Shown here one piece after another: positions 29,338 through 37,633 of a stretch of DNA of 64,000 nt; positions within the stretch are counted from its first letter, which is position 1, and every line of letters starts with the position of its first letter. The position numbers and the translations under genes are program-made. The notes under the pieces were generated by a model, which did no database searches, was not told where the DNA came from, and worked only from the letters and a program-made list of their open reading frames with translations. The stretch comes from JAMXLO01 sp963850535 (lineage in GTDB: Bacteria > Pseudomonadota > Alphaproteobacteria > Acetobacterales > Acetobacteraceae), in contig CAWKMC010000060.1 of the NCBI GenBank assembly GCA_963850535.1, forward strand, positions 37,772-101,771, written 5' to 3'.

Positions 29338-29976
29338 GTGAATATCGTCTCGCCTATCGCTCGCGCGGCAGCCGTAGCCTCGACTGACCGCCCGACCCGA
29401 GAGGCAGCCGAAGCGGCTGTCCGCACACTGTTGCGCTGGGCCGGCGACGATCCGACCCGCGAAGGCTTGCTTGAGACTCCGGCCCGGGTCGCTCGCGCCT
29501 ACGAGGAATTCTTCTCCGGCTACGAGATCGATCCCGTCGCCCTGCTTGAGCGCACCTTCGAGGAGACCGACGGCTACGATGAAATCGTGCTGCTGCGCGA
29601 CATCAGGCTGGAGAGTCACTGCGAGCACCACATGGTGCCGATCATCGGACGCGCGCATGTCGCCTACCTGCCGCATCATCGCGTCGTCGGCATCAGCAAG
29701 CTGGCGCGGGTGGTGGACGCCTACGCGCGACGGCTGCAGATCCAGGAGAAGCTGACGGCGCAGATCGCCAATACCATTCAGCAGGTGCTGGAGCCGCGCG
29801 GGGTCGCCGTGGTGATCGAGGCAGCGCACCAATGCATGACGACCCGCGGCATCCACAAGTCCGGCGTCACCATGGTCACCAGCCGCATGTTGGGGGCTTT
29901 CCGCGACGACCCGACGACGCGCCGCGAGGTGCTGGCAATGATCGGCAACGGAAAAGGTCTGGGCGGCGAGCACTGA
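29338..29976 (+). CDS. folE: GTP cyclohydrolase I
   Basis: Converts GTP to 7,8-dihydroneopterin triphosphate, the first step of folate synthesis. Zinc ligands are seen in LESHCEHHMVPIIGRAHVAY and in the cysteine of AHQCMTTRG; the substrate lysine/arginine region is VGISKLARVVDAYARRLQ. The start is the GTG at 29338, with GGAGGAA seven bases ahead; no ATG is available near it. About 212 residues is normal. The 160 bases upstream hold no gene; I see no riboswitch there. Confidence 0.95.
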   Translation: MNIVSPIARAAAVASTDRPTREAAEAAVRTLLRWAGDDPTREGLLETPARVARAYEEFFSGYEIDPVALLERTFEETDGYDEIVLLRDIRLESHCEHHMVPIIGRAHVAYLPHHRVVGISKLARVVDAYARRLQIQEKLTAQIANTIQQVLEPRGVAVVIEAAHQCMTTRGIHKSGVTMVTSRMLGAFRDDPTTRREVLAMIGNGKGLGGEH

Positions 29977-30017
29977 ACTGCCAGTAGGCGGCAGCGACAC
30001 CATCCCCTTTATTCGAT

Positions 30018-30110
30018 CTCAAGCCCTGGCTACGGCCGGGTGGTCGGGGTCAAGCCTCGCGCAGCGACCGCCGGAGGCGGCTTGGGCTTGAGGCCGGCTG
30101 CCCGGCCGTA
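30018..30110. repeat. Interleaved inverted repeats downstream of folE
   Basis: Two perfect inverted repeats are interlocked: CTCAAGCCC (30018-30026) with GGGCTTGAG (30084-30092), and TACGGCCGGG (30031-30040) with CCCGGCCGTA (30101-30110). The order is A-B-A'-B', so as RNA both stems together would be a pseudoknot, or they alternate. TCAAGCC also recurs at 30050. The region lies between convergent genes and may act as a transcript end or be a repetitive element. Confidence 0.6.
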
Positions 30111-30145
30111 AGCACAATCGCCGATCGAAGGTGGGACAACGATCG

Positions 30146-30190
30146 CTAGAGCCGGATGAGCGCAGGCCAATTCGCCCATTCGGCTCTAGC
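30146..30190. terminator. Stem-loop between convergent folE and CmcJ-like genes
   Basis: CTAGAGCCG at 30146-30154 pairs with CGGCTCTAG (30181-30189), extended by an imperfect ATG/CAT inner stem. There is no T-run, but the arrangement between converging genes fits a bidirectional transcript end. Confidence 0.5.
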
Positions 30191-30248
30191 TCATTGTTTC
30201 ATCGCGTCATTCAGATCTCCGGCGAGCCCGCCTTCCGATCATCACGCC

Positions 30249-31088
30249 CTAGACTTCGTGGAACACCAGAGTCCTGATCTCGATGCTCTCACGCGGCGGC
30301 GCATCGGCCGGCGTGGTCGGATCCTCGAAAGCCGTATGCGGCGCAAACCGCGCGCGCCCGTCAGTCGCTGAATCGTAGCACTTCAGCAGCAGCGCCTCGT
30401 CGGGTTGCATCTCAGGCACATAGAACCAACGATGCGCCGGGTTGTAGTTGACGCCGTAGGTCTCGCCGGTGCGCTTTTGGTAGACCAGATCGGATGCCAC
30501 AAGGTCGTCGGAAGCGACCGACGCCGCATCACATACCGCCAGCGGCGTATCACGCAGCGGACCACGGATCGGCCGCCACAGGTTGATCACCTGCACCCTG
30601 CCGCGCAGCAGCGCTTCAGCGTCGTCGCCGAAGAAGTCGCGCACCCGCTGTGGGCCGGACGTCGCCGTGTGATCGACATGCACGCTGGTGGCAGGCTGCC
30701 GGGGCGTCCCGGTCGTACGGTCCGCAGTGTCTTTCACCCGCCGCCGCAGTGTGTGATCGAAAATGAACACTTTGCTAGCACCGGTCGCCTCGGCGATCAC
30801 CCGCTGCACCTCGGGATAATACACCCGCCGCACCTCGTCCTCGTCCCAGAAATCCTTCACCGCGCTGGCGGCGTGGATCAGGGCAAAGCCCTCGTGGTCC
30901 AGCGAAATGTCGTCGGCCAGCGGCCGCGCATCATGGATCGGCACGGTGTGCGGGTCGCGCACGGTATTGGAGCGCGACACGCCAGGAGGCGGCTCATAGG
31001 TGTAGTTCCGGGGCCGCTCGTCCATTCGCCCGAGGTAGTTCAGCGTGGCGTCGACATGCGGCAGGTCGTCCAGGCGGTTTGCGTTCAT
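30249..31088 (-). CDS. CmcJ/NvfI-family oxidoreductase-like protein
   Basis: A 279-residue cytosolic protein that I recognise as the family annotated CmcJ/NvfI (related to the 7-alpha-cephem methoxylase P8 chain and fungal 2-oxoglutarate oxygenases). Typical stretches are ATLNYLGRMDERPRNYTYEP, the histidine/aspartate-bearing SVHVDHTATSGPQRVRDFF, VINLWRPIRGPLRDTPLAVC, and HRWFYVPEMQPDEALLLKCYD with SATDGRARFAPHTAFEDP. The HxD in HVDH and the later histidine in APHTAF could be the iron ligands. Bacterial members are of unknown substrate. The start at 31088 is preferred over in-frame codons further up. Confidence 0.8.
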   Translation of the reverse strand: MNANRLDDLPHVDATLNYLGRMDERPRNYTYEPPPGVSRSNTVRDPHTVPIHDARPLADDISLDHEGFALIHAASAVKDFWDEDEVRRVYYPEVQRVIAEATGASKVFIFDHTLRRRVKDTADRTTGTPRQPATSVHVDHTATSGPQRVRDFFGDDAEALLRGRVQVINLWRPIRGPLRDTPLAVCDAASVASDDLVASDLVYQKRTGETYGVNYNPAHRWFYVPEMQPDEALLLKCYDSATDGRARFAPHTAFEDPTTPADAPPRESIEIRTLVFHEV

Positions 31089-31113
31089 CGGAAAACTCCT
31101 CCTCGGTGCAGTC

Positions 31114-31341
31114 TTAGCAGGGCGGCAGTGAGCGCCAGAATGGGGTAGACAGCTCACGATAGACGTCGGCGCTGGAGGCGCCAAAATCCGCCAGCTCCCG
31201 CTCGGTCAGTTCGGCCAGTGCGCGCCGTTCGCGCACACGCTGACGCCATTGCCGGAAGGTGGCGAGCAGCCCGCGCCGGGCGGCTCTTTCGGTCACCAGC
31301 GGCTGAGAATATGTCAGCGATGGGTGGACAAAAGCAGACAT
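31114..31341 (-). CDS. DUF1127-domain small protein
   Basis: A 75-residue basic protein. The C-terminal half has the DUF1127 (YjiS-like) signature: FRQWRQRVRERRALAELTER followed by ELADFGASSADVYRE. In other alphaproteobacteria DUF1127 proteins bind RNA or affect phosphate and small-RNA regulation; many are adjacent to, and controlled by, GcvA-type LysR proteins, which matches the divergent gene at 31453. The start at 31341 leaves 111 bases of shared promoter. The downstream CmcJ-like gene begins 26 bases later and is probably co-transcribed. Confidence 0.85.
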   Translation of the reverse strand: MSAFVHPSLTYSQPLVTERAARRGLLATFRQWRQRVRERRALAELTERELADFGASSADVYRELSTPFWRSLPPC

Positions 31342-31452
31342 CGATCCCGCTCCTCATGGAGAACTGCCGATGAACTGGGCCCCGCTGGTTCGGTTCGCAA
31401 AGGATACTTTATCAGGCTTCACATGAGCTGAGGTCATGCTACATCCCGCCGC

Positions 31453-32364
31453 ATGGCGACTCTGCCCTCGTTGTCCGGCCTGCGCGCCTTCGAGGCCGCG
31501 GCCCGCCATCTGAGCTTCACCCGCGCCGCCGATGAGTTGAACGTCACGCAGACGGCGGTAAGCCACCTGATCCGGCGGCTCGAGGAGCAACTCGGGGTGC
31601 AGTTGTTCGTTCGCCGCAATCGCGCGCTCGAACTGACGCGCGAGGCCTCTTCCTACCTTCCGGCTGTGCGTGGCGCGTTCGAGGACCTGCGCCGTGCCAC
31701 CGACCGGCTGCGCCGCCCCGAGCGCGAGGGCGTGCTGACCGTCAGCACCACAGCCTCGCTCGCCGCCAAGTGGCTGGTGACGCGGGTCGCGGCGTTCCAG
31801 GACGCCAACCCGGGGATCGAGGTGCGCATCACCACCTCATCGCACCTGGTCGATTTCCAGCGCGAAGAAGTGGACATGGCGGTGCGCTATGGCAGAGGCA
31901 ATTGGCCAGGACTGCGCACCGACTGGCTGATGGCAGAGGACATGTTCCCGGTATGCAGCCCGTCGCTGCTGAACGGCGACAACCCGCTGCGCAGCCCCGA
32001 GGATCTGGCGAACCACACGCTGCTGCACGCAACCGCCTCGCGCGAAGACTGGCAACTGTGGCTCACCGCCGCAGGTTTGCCGGTGTCGCTGGCGACGCGC
32101 CGTGGACTGAGCTTCGACCAGAGTTTCATGGCGATCGAGGCGGCGGTCGAAGGGCTTGGTGTAGCACTCGGTCGCACGCGCTTCGTCGAGGCGGACATCG
32201 CCGCTGGACGATTGGTGGTGCCGTTCAACGTGGTGCTGCCGGCCGATGCGGGGTTCTACATCGTCGCACCTGAAGCGACAGCCGATACCCCGAAGATCGC
32301 GCTGTTCCGCCAATGGCTGATCGATTCCGTGGGGCCCAGCGGCGTCGCGCCGCCACCGCCTTGA
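31453..32364 (+). CDS. LysR-family transcriptional regulator (GcvA-like)
   Basis: A 303-residue regulator with an N-terminal winged helix-turn-helix (SGLRAFEAAARHLSFTRAAD, VTQTAVSHLIRRLEEQLGVQ, LFVRRNRALELT) and a C-terminal periplasmic-binding-protein-like effector domain (EGVLTVSTTASLAAKWLVTR, VDMAVRYGRGNWPG). It is divergent from the DUF1127/CmcJ-like pair, so it most likely controls that pair and itself from the 111-base gap. The effector is unknown. Confidence 0.93.
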   Translation: MATLPSLSGLRAFEAAARHLSFTRAADELNVTQTAVSHLIRRLEEQLGVQLFVRRNRALELTREASSYLPAVRGAFEDLRRATDRLRRPEREGVLTVSTTASLAAKWLVTRVAAFQDANPGIEVRITTSSHLVDFQREEVDMAVRYGRGNWPGLRTDWLMAEDMFPVCSPSLLNGDNPLRSPEDLANHTLLHATASREDWQLWLTAAGLPVSLATRRGLSFDQSFMAIEAAVEGLGVALGRTRFVEADIAAGRLVVPFNVVLPADAGFYIVAPEATADTPKIALFRQWLIDSVGPSGVAPPPP

Positions 32365-32569
32365 CCGCACGACCAAGTTTCGAGATGACGCATGCACCGA
32401 CCCGCGCCGTCTTCATAACGGCGGCACGCGCTGCATGAGCGAACCGCCGCACATGACCGAGGATCTGCCCGACCGTCAGGTTGCGTGCCATCATGCAACA
32501 CGGCTTTCTCTGGCAGGCATGAACACGACGCGCACCGTGCACGCAGGGCCTCCCGAAGGAAGCAACCAG

Positions 32570-32643
32570 ATGAGCGTGACATTTCGCCAACCCACGATGG
32601 CCATCGCTGCCGACGTATCGGGAATCACATGGCACCCCTCACT
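32570..32643 (+). pseudogene. 5' fragment of a TauD/TfdA-type dioxygenase gene
   Basis: The frame starting ATG at 32570 with GAAGGA nine bases upstream begins MSVTFRQPTMAIAADVSGI. This aligns without gaps to the start of the intact TauD gene at 33731 (FRTLHPAFAAEVSGI): R, A, A, A, VSGI identical. Similarity ends near 32640, where AT-richer sequence with the phosphatase gene begins. It looks like the head of a truncated paralogue. The match is short, so confidence is modest. Confidence 0.4.
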
Positions 32644-32659
32644 TAGTCTGCAGCAAGGC

Positions 32660-33493
32660 CTATTGTTTAGGCGCTCGTGCCTTCAGATTTGCTTCTAACA
32701 GCATCTCGAAAACGCTCAGTCGTGAAGCATAGGGTGCTGGATCTGGGCAAATGTTGACCGCTTTGATCACGGCATCTTGGAAACGCGCGCCAACGTCTAT
32801 GATAGAGAAGCATCCGGGCCCTAAATCGAACCGACCGTAATACGTGGCATCGCCCGTCAATGCATGAGAAAGTATGGCCATATTTACACCACCGTGAAGA
32901 ACCCACAAAGCAGTCTGCCAACCTTTGTCATCGAGCAGCGCGTCAATTGTCGGAAAAACTCTATTCTGTAGTGCCGCGATAGTTTCGCCTCGAAGAAGGC
33001 CCTGTTCGCCGTTTACGCGGGGTTGCATCATCCCCAGAAGATCCTGCGGCAACTCCGCTGTCGGAATGTTCCGAATTTCCTCGGAAGAGCCGATCCGTAT
33101 CTCACGCAGCGCCTCCAGCTCGGTCGGTTCCCCGGCTAGTCCCAGCACCTTCATCACTCGCTCCGCAGTCTCAACAGTCCTGGGCAAGGTGCTGGAAATT
33201 ACACGGTCGAACTTTCCAAGCCCAATGCTCTTCAGATAGGCGCCAGTCGCGTCAGCCTCAGCCCGGCCCTTATCGTTCAACACAACCTTGTCCGAATCAG
33301 AAACCGGTTTTCCTTGAGCGTCGAAGTATGAAACATCGCCGTGCCGCATCAACACAATTCGCCGCCGTTGCGGCGGCTTCCACTCACCCGTGACCGCGGT
33401 CGTCTGCTGGGCGATAGCAAGCCGCTCTGCGCTTATCGGCACGAGAAGCATTGCAATGATGATAAAAACAAGGGGTATTACCAGCCGATTCAT
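32660..33493 (-). CDS. Exported histidine-phosphatase-superfamily protein
   Basis: Phosphoglycerate-mutase-like phosphatase of 277 residues. A signal peptide or N-terminal anchor (LVIPLVFIIIAMLLVPIS) places it in the periplasm. The catalytic RHG is in IVLMRHGDVSYFD; further landmarks are VISSTLPRTVETAERVMKVL, the catalytic-acid region GEQGLLRGETI and the second histidine in ALWVLHGGVNMAILSHAL. The sequence is visibly less GC-rich than the flanks and uses more A/T third positions. It separates a truncated and an intact TauD gene, which suggests insertion by horizontal transfer. The substrate is unknown. Confidence 0.85.
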   Translation of the reverse strand: MNRLVIPLVFIIIAMLLVPISAERLAIAQQTTAVTGEWKPPQRRRIVLMRHGDVSYFDAQGKPVSDSDKVVLNDKGRAEADATGAYLKSIGLGKFDRVISSTLPRTVETAERVMKVLGLAGEPTELEALREIRIGSSEEIRNIPTAELPQDLLGMMQPRVNGEQGLLRGETIAALQNRVFPTIDALLDDKGWQTALWVLHGGVNMAILSHALTGDATYYGRFDLGPGCFSIIDVGARFQDAVIKAVNICPDPAPYASRLSVFEMLLEANLKARAPKQ

Positions 33494-33730
33494 CGGGCTA
33501 CAATTCCTGCTAGCACATTGAGCTTTTGGGTGCCGGTCGTCCAAGCAGCCCCGTCGTAAGCGGCACCGCCATCTGCAGCTGCCCACAGCACTTTGCTCCG
33601 AAGGCTCCCTAATCACCAGAGGCCCGTCCTTTGGCAGAGGATCCCTCAACGCCGTCGTTGATCGGAAGCCACGCGAGCTTCACGCTGGCATGCTACAGTG
33701 CGCCCCCATCGCCAACGGAGGACCGAGAAA

Positions 33731-34627
33731 ATGTCGCTGTCGTTCCGTACATTGCATCCAGCCTTCGCCGCCGAAGTGTCAGGGATCGATTGCCGCCGCC
33801 CGCTCAGCCGCGATCAGATTGCGGAGGTGGAAGCGGGCATGGACCAATACGCGGTACTGGTGTTCCGCGATCAAAACATCACCGACGAACAGCAACTCGC
33901 CTTCACCACCCAATTCGGCGAACTCGAGAACTACAAAGGCGGTGGACATATCCGTAAGCGTTCCGACGGCCGGCTCGGTGCCGGGATCGCCGACTTCTCC
34001 AATCTGGACAAGAACGGCAACATCATGTCCGACCAGGATCGCGTATGGTTCTTCAAGCTGGGCGATCGGCTATGGCATTCGGACAGTTCGTTCCGTCCGG
34101 TGCCGGCGCGCTACTCGCTGCTGTCCGGCCGCGTGCTGCCATCGTGGGGTGCGAACACCGAATTCGCCGATATGCGCGCAGCATTCGATGCGCTGGATGA
34201 CCGAACCAAGGCAGAGGTCGAGGACCTGGTCTGCCTGCATTCGTTGATGTACTCGCGTGAGGCGATCGGCTTCACTGATCTGACCGAGGAAGAGCGCGTC
34301 TCGTTCAAGCCGGTTCGCCAACGGCTCGTGCGCGTGCACCCGGTCACCGGACGCAGGTCGTTGTTCCTGTCCTCGCATGCCGGGGCAATCGAAGGTTGGA
34401 CGATACCGGAAGCGCGCATATTCCTGCGCGATCTGAACGAGCACGCAACGCAGCGCGAGTTTGTCTACTCGCATGCCTGGCGCCCATTCGATCTGGTGAT
34501 GTGGGACAACCGCACAACGATGCATCGCGCCCGGCGGTTCGATCGCAACGAGGTGCGCGATGTACGCCGTACAACACTGGCGGGGGATGTGATTACCATC
34601 GAACAGGAAGCTGCGGCGGCGGATTAA
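33731..34627 (+). CDS. TauD/TfdA-family 2-oxoglutarate-dependent dioxygenase
   Basis: Iron(II)/2-oxoglutarate dioxygenase of 298 residues, similar to alkylsulfonate or 2,4-D dioxygenases. The facial triad is seen as HxD in RLWHSDSSFRPVPA and a distal histidine in NRTTMHRARRFDRNEVRDVR, which also supplies the 2-oxoglutarate arginine. The N-terminal part (FAAEVSGIDCRRPLSRDQI) is standard. The start at 33731 is chosen from an AGAAAATG context and family length. No sulfonate transporter is adjacent, so an ether- or aryloxy-type substrate is equally possible. Confidence 0.9.
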   Translation: MSLSFRTLHPAFAAEVSGIDCRRPLSRDQIAEVEAGMDQYAVLVFRDQNITDEQQLAFTTQFGELENYKGGGHIRKRSDGRLGAGIADFSNLDKNGNIMSDQDRVWFFKLGDRLWHSDSSFRPVPARYSLLSGRVLPSWGANTEFADMRAAFDALDDRTKAEVEDLVCLHSLMYSREAIGFTDLTEEERVSFKPVRQRLVRVHPVTGRRSLFLSSHAGAIEGWTIPEARIFLRDLNEHATQREFVYSHAWRPFDLVMWDNRTTMHRARRFDRNEVRDVRRTTLAGDVITIEQEAAAAD

Positions 34628-34871
34628 CCAATTTACTAATCCTCCCGTATGTAACTACAAATTCTTGAATTGGGCCGTTGCAATCTGCTTGACATCTGGC
34701 GACCACAGGCGCAGATTTTCAATCGTTCCACTGCAAGGGAGGGTGCATCGCAGCATGACTCCACCGGGCAGACGCGGAGTTGCCGACCAACGTGGCATCG
34801 GCGACTGACTACTAAGCCCACGCTATCGTCTGGCGATCAGAGCCAGGCGCGAAGTTGCAAACTTCGCATGA

Positions 34872-34910
34872 TGACCCCCGTTCAACGCTGAGGGCGTGCG
34901 GGGGTCTTTG
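34872..34910 (+). terminator. Candidate intrinsic terminator
   Basis: GACCCCCG (34872-34879) pairs with CGGGGGTC (34898-34905), with an 18-base loop, followed by TTTGCGTTT. It lies 245 bases after the TauD gene. The rest of the 34628-35011 gap shows no gene that I can support. Confidence 0.5.
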
Positions 34911-35011
34911 CGTTTCTGAAAGAGCTCAATTCCCGCCACGCCTGCGCTCGCTTGCCTGATGCACGCTGCGGGCACTAACGTTTGCTCATCCATCAAACGG
35001 GAGGGCGAGCG

Positions 35012-35629
35012 ATGATCATCGAAATGCGCACCTACACACTGAAGCCGGGCAACATCCCGACCTTCGAAGAGCGCTTTGCCTCTGCGCTGCATGTCCGTGA
35101 AAAATACTCGAAGCTCGCCGCGTTCTGGCATACCGAAGTGGGGCCGCTGAACCAGGTCATCCACGTCTGGCCGTATGACAGCCTGGACCAGCGCGCTGCG
35201 GTGCGCGCTGAAGCATCCAAGGCCGAAGGCTGGCCACCGAATACACGCGAGCTGACGATCGAGCAGAAGAGCGAGATCTTCCTGCCGGCGGCGTTCTCAC
35301 CGCCGCTCGAGCCGCGCACCCTTGGCGGGATCTACGAAATCCGCATGTACACCTACGCCCCCGGCACGCTGCCGGCGGTAATGGAGCGCTGGGCCGAGAA
35401 GGTGCCGGAGCGGATCAAGCTCTCGCCCCTGGTGGGCGCCTGGCATTCGGAACTGGGCGGCCTCAACAAGTGGTGCCACATCTGGGCCTACAAGGATGCC
35501 GGCGAGCGCTCGCGCATCCGCGCCGAGGCGGTATCGAAGGGCGTCTGGCCACCCGGCTCGCCACCCGGCGCCCTGCTGAAGCAGGAGAACATGCTGGTGG
35601 TGCCGGCCGCTTTTTCGCCGCTGAAGTAG
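35012..35629 (+). CDS. NIPSNAP-family protein, two tandem domains
   Basis: A 205-residue protein with two dimeric alpha/beta-barrel (NIPSNAP) domains: residues 1-98 (IEMRTYTLKPGNIPTFEERF, WHTEVGPLNQVIHVWPYDSL) and 105-205 (YEIRMYTYAPGTLPAVMERW, WHSELGGLNKWCHIWAYKDA). Each ends in a PAAFSP turn. Bacterial NIPSNAP proteins lie near catabolic genes and may bind or transform small hydrophobic molecules; the activity is not established. GGGAGG is ahead of the ATG at 35012. Confidence 0.88.
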   Translation: MIIEMRTYTLKPGNIPTFEERFASALHVREKYSKLAAFWHTEVGPLNQVIHVWPYDSLDQRAAVRAEASKAEGWPPNTRELTIEQKSEIFLPAAFSPPLEPRTLGGIYEIRMYTYAPGTLPAVMERWAEKVPERIKLSPLVGAWHSELGGLNKWCHIWAYKDAGERSRIRAEAVSKGVWPPGSPPGALLKQENMLVVPAAFSPLK

Positions 35630-35682
35630 CGCCTGGCACGCTTTCTGCTGCGCCTCCGGCGACGCCGTCACGGGAGGCTAAA

Positions 35683-36066
35683 ATGTTGCCACTGGTTGCT
35701 ATCGGCGGTGTCATCGGCGCGGTCATGTCGGTCGCCAAGGGCGCGTCCTGGCTGTCCGATCAGATCAGCGACAAGGGCGCCGCCTCGGCGGGCGGCAAAG
35801 CCGACCCCACAAAGCTCACCGAGGCGCAGGCGTCCTCGTTCGCCGCCACGCTCGCGGCACAAGCTGCCGGGCAGAGCGTGCCGGTAAGCACCGCAAATTC
35901 GGCACCGGCCATGATGGCATCGGTGCAGGCGACCGGGCCGGACGAAAATGCCGCGGCACGGATGAAGGCCGGCGTGCTCGCCTACAGCCATATCGGCGAG
36001 CACCACGGCCATCGAGCCGGCGCAATCAAGCACCAGGCGAGTGACGGGAGCGCCGCAGCCGCTTAG
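35683..36066 (+). CDS. Hypothetical Ala-rich protein with N-terminal hydrophobic segment
   Basis: A 127-residue protein not recognised. The ATG at 35683 has GGGAGG seven bases ahead. Residues 1-18 are hydrophobic (LPLVAIGGVIGAVMSVAKG), followed by an Ala/Gln/Ser-rich, low-complexity part (TEAQASSFAATLAAQAAGQ) and a His-containing tail (AYSHIGEHHGHRAGAIKHQ). The pattern suggests a secreted or membrane-associated protein; the tail histidines could bind metal. It is on the same strand as the NIPSNAP gene, 53 bases away. Confidence 0.6.
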   Translation: MLPLVAIGGVIGAVMSVAKGASWLSDQISDKGAASAGGKADPTKLTEAQASSFAATLAAQAAGQSVPVSTANSAPAMMASVQATGPDENAAARMKAGVLAYSHIGEHHGHRAGAIKHQASDGSAAAA

Positions 36067-36148
36067 TCGGCACGGGTCGCCCACCCATCAGCCTTGGCTG
36101 TCGGCGTCCTTGCCGCAGAAAAGCGGCGGCATGGACGAGGAACAGGCA

Positions 36149-37440
36149 ATGGACGACAGCGGATTCTGGCAGCGCGCGCGGCGCCACATGCTGGGCTACG
36201 GCGGCGACTTCGTCCCCTTCGTGCCGGCGCGCGCCGAAGGATCGTTCCTGTACGACGCGTCGCGGCCGGCGGGTGCTGGACTTCACCTCCGGCCAGATGA
36301 GCGCGATCCTGGGCCACTCGCCATCCGGAGATCGTCGCGACCGTGCGCGACGCGGTGGGGCAGCTGGACCATCTGTTCTCCTCGATGCTGTGCGAGCCGG
36401 TGGTGGCGCTGGCCGAGGCGCTGGCCGGCGCTGGTACCCGACCTGCCGCGGGTGATGCTGCTCTCCACCGGCGGCGAGGCGAACGAGGCGGCGATCCGGC
36501 TGGCCAAGCTGGTGACCGGCAAGTGGGAGATCGTGGGCTTCGCGCAGTCCTGGCACGGCATGACCGGCGGCGCGGCGGCCGCCACCTACAAGGCGGGGCG
36601 GCGCGGCATCGGGCCGATGCTGCCCGGCAACTTCGCCATCCCGGCGCCGAATGCCTATCGGCCGCGCTTCCCCGGCGTGAGCTGGCGCGAGGAACTCGAC
36701 GATGCGTTCGAGCTGCTGGACCGGCAGAGCACCGGCAACCTGGCGGCGTTCATCGCCGAGCCGGTGCTGTCGAGCGGCGGCATCATCGACCTGCCGGTCG
36801 GCTACCTGGACGCACTGGCCGCGCATTGCCGCGCGCGCGGCATGCTGCTGATCCTGGACGAGGCGCAGACCGGCGTGGGCCGCACCGGGCTGATGTTCGC
36901 CTTCGAGCGCGACGGCGTCGTGCCGGACATCCTGACACTGTCGAAGACGCTGGGCGCGGGCCTGCCGTTGTCGGCGGTGCTGACCACCGATGCGATTGCT
37001 GCCGAGGCGGAACGCGCGAATTCCTGTTCTACACCACGCATGTGAACGACCCGCTGCCGGCCGCAGTGGGGCTGAAGGTGCTGGAGATCGTGCAGCGCGA
37101 TGGCCTGGCGGAGCGGGCGAAGCTGATGGGCGCGCGGCTTGCGGCGGGGCTGCGCGGCCTGCAGCAGCGCTTCGACTGTATCGGCGACGTGCGCGGGCGC
37201 GGCTTGCTGCTGGGGCTGGAGTTCCGTGCCAGCGGCGGGCGCGACGCGGCGGCGATCTCCGATGCGGTGACGGACCTGGCGCTGGAGCTGGGCCTGTCGG
37301 CGAACATCGTGCGTGCGGGCGCGTCGCAGGGGGTGATGCGCATCGCGCCACCGCTGACGGTGAGCGAGGCGGAGGTGGATCTGGGCGTGGAGCTGTTGGG
37401 CGAGGCGGTGGGAAGGGTGGTTACGACTGGCCAAAGATAG
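36149..37440 (+). pseudogene. Class III aminotransferase (2,2-dialkylglycine decarboxylase-like), four frame breaks
   Basis: PLP enzyme of the acetylornithine/dialkylglycine decarboxylase group. Pieces in order: GFWQRARRHMLGYGGDFVPF; VLDFTSGQMSAILGHS; HPEIVATVRDAVGQLDHLFS; ALVPDLPRVMLLSTGGEANE through LLILDEAQTGVGRTGLMFAF and the PLP lysine in ILTLSKTLGAGLPLSAVL; then FLFYTTHVNDPLPAAVGLKV to RIAPPLTVSEAEVDLGVELL. Frame changes occur near 36265, 36328, 36430 and 37020. Codon use and motifs are intact within each piece, so assembly indels are likely. The ATG at 36149 has GAGGAA upstream; 36131 is an alternative. Confidence 0.85.
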
Positions 37441-37633
37441 GGGTGGCTGCCTCAGGACGAGACGGGTGCAAGCGAGCTGGTGGCGCTGAATGATACACCA
37501 CTCGCTATCCATGCCGACCAGCGGCAGGCGTTGGCAGCGTTGCAGGTTAGTTTCCGACCCAGAGCGCGAGTTCGCCGCCAGCCACGCGATGGTGTTCAGC
37601 GCCTAGCTGATCGGTGATCAGTAACGTATTTCA

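Noticed and set aside
36026..37351. 441-codon minus-strand frame
   Set aside because: Unbroken only because the plus-strand class III aminotransferase is very GC-rich; Arg/Ala/Pro-rich and motif-free.
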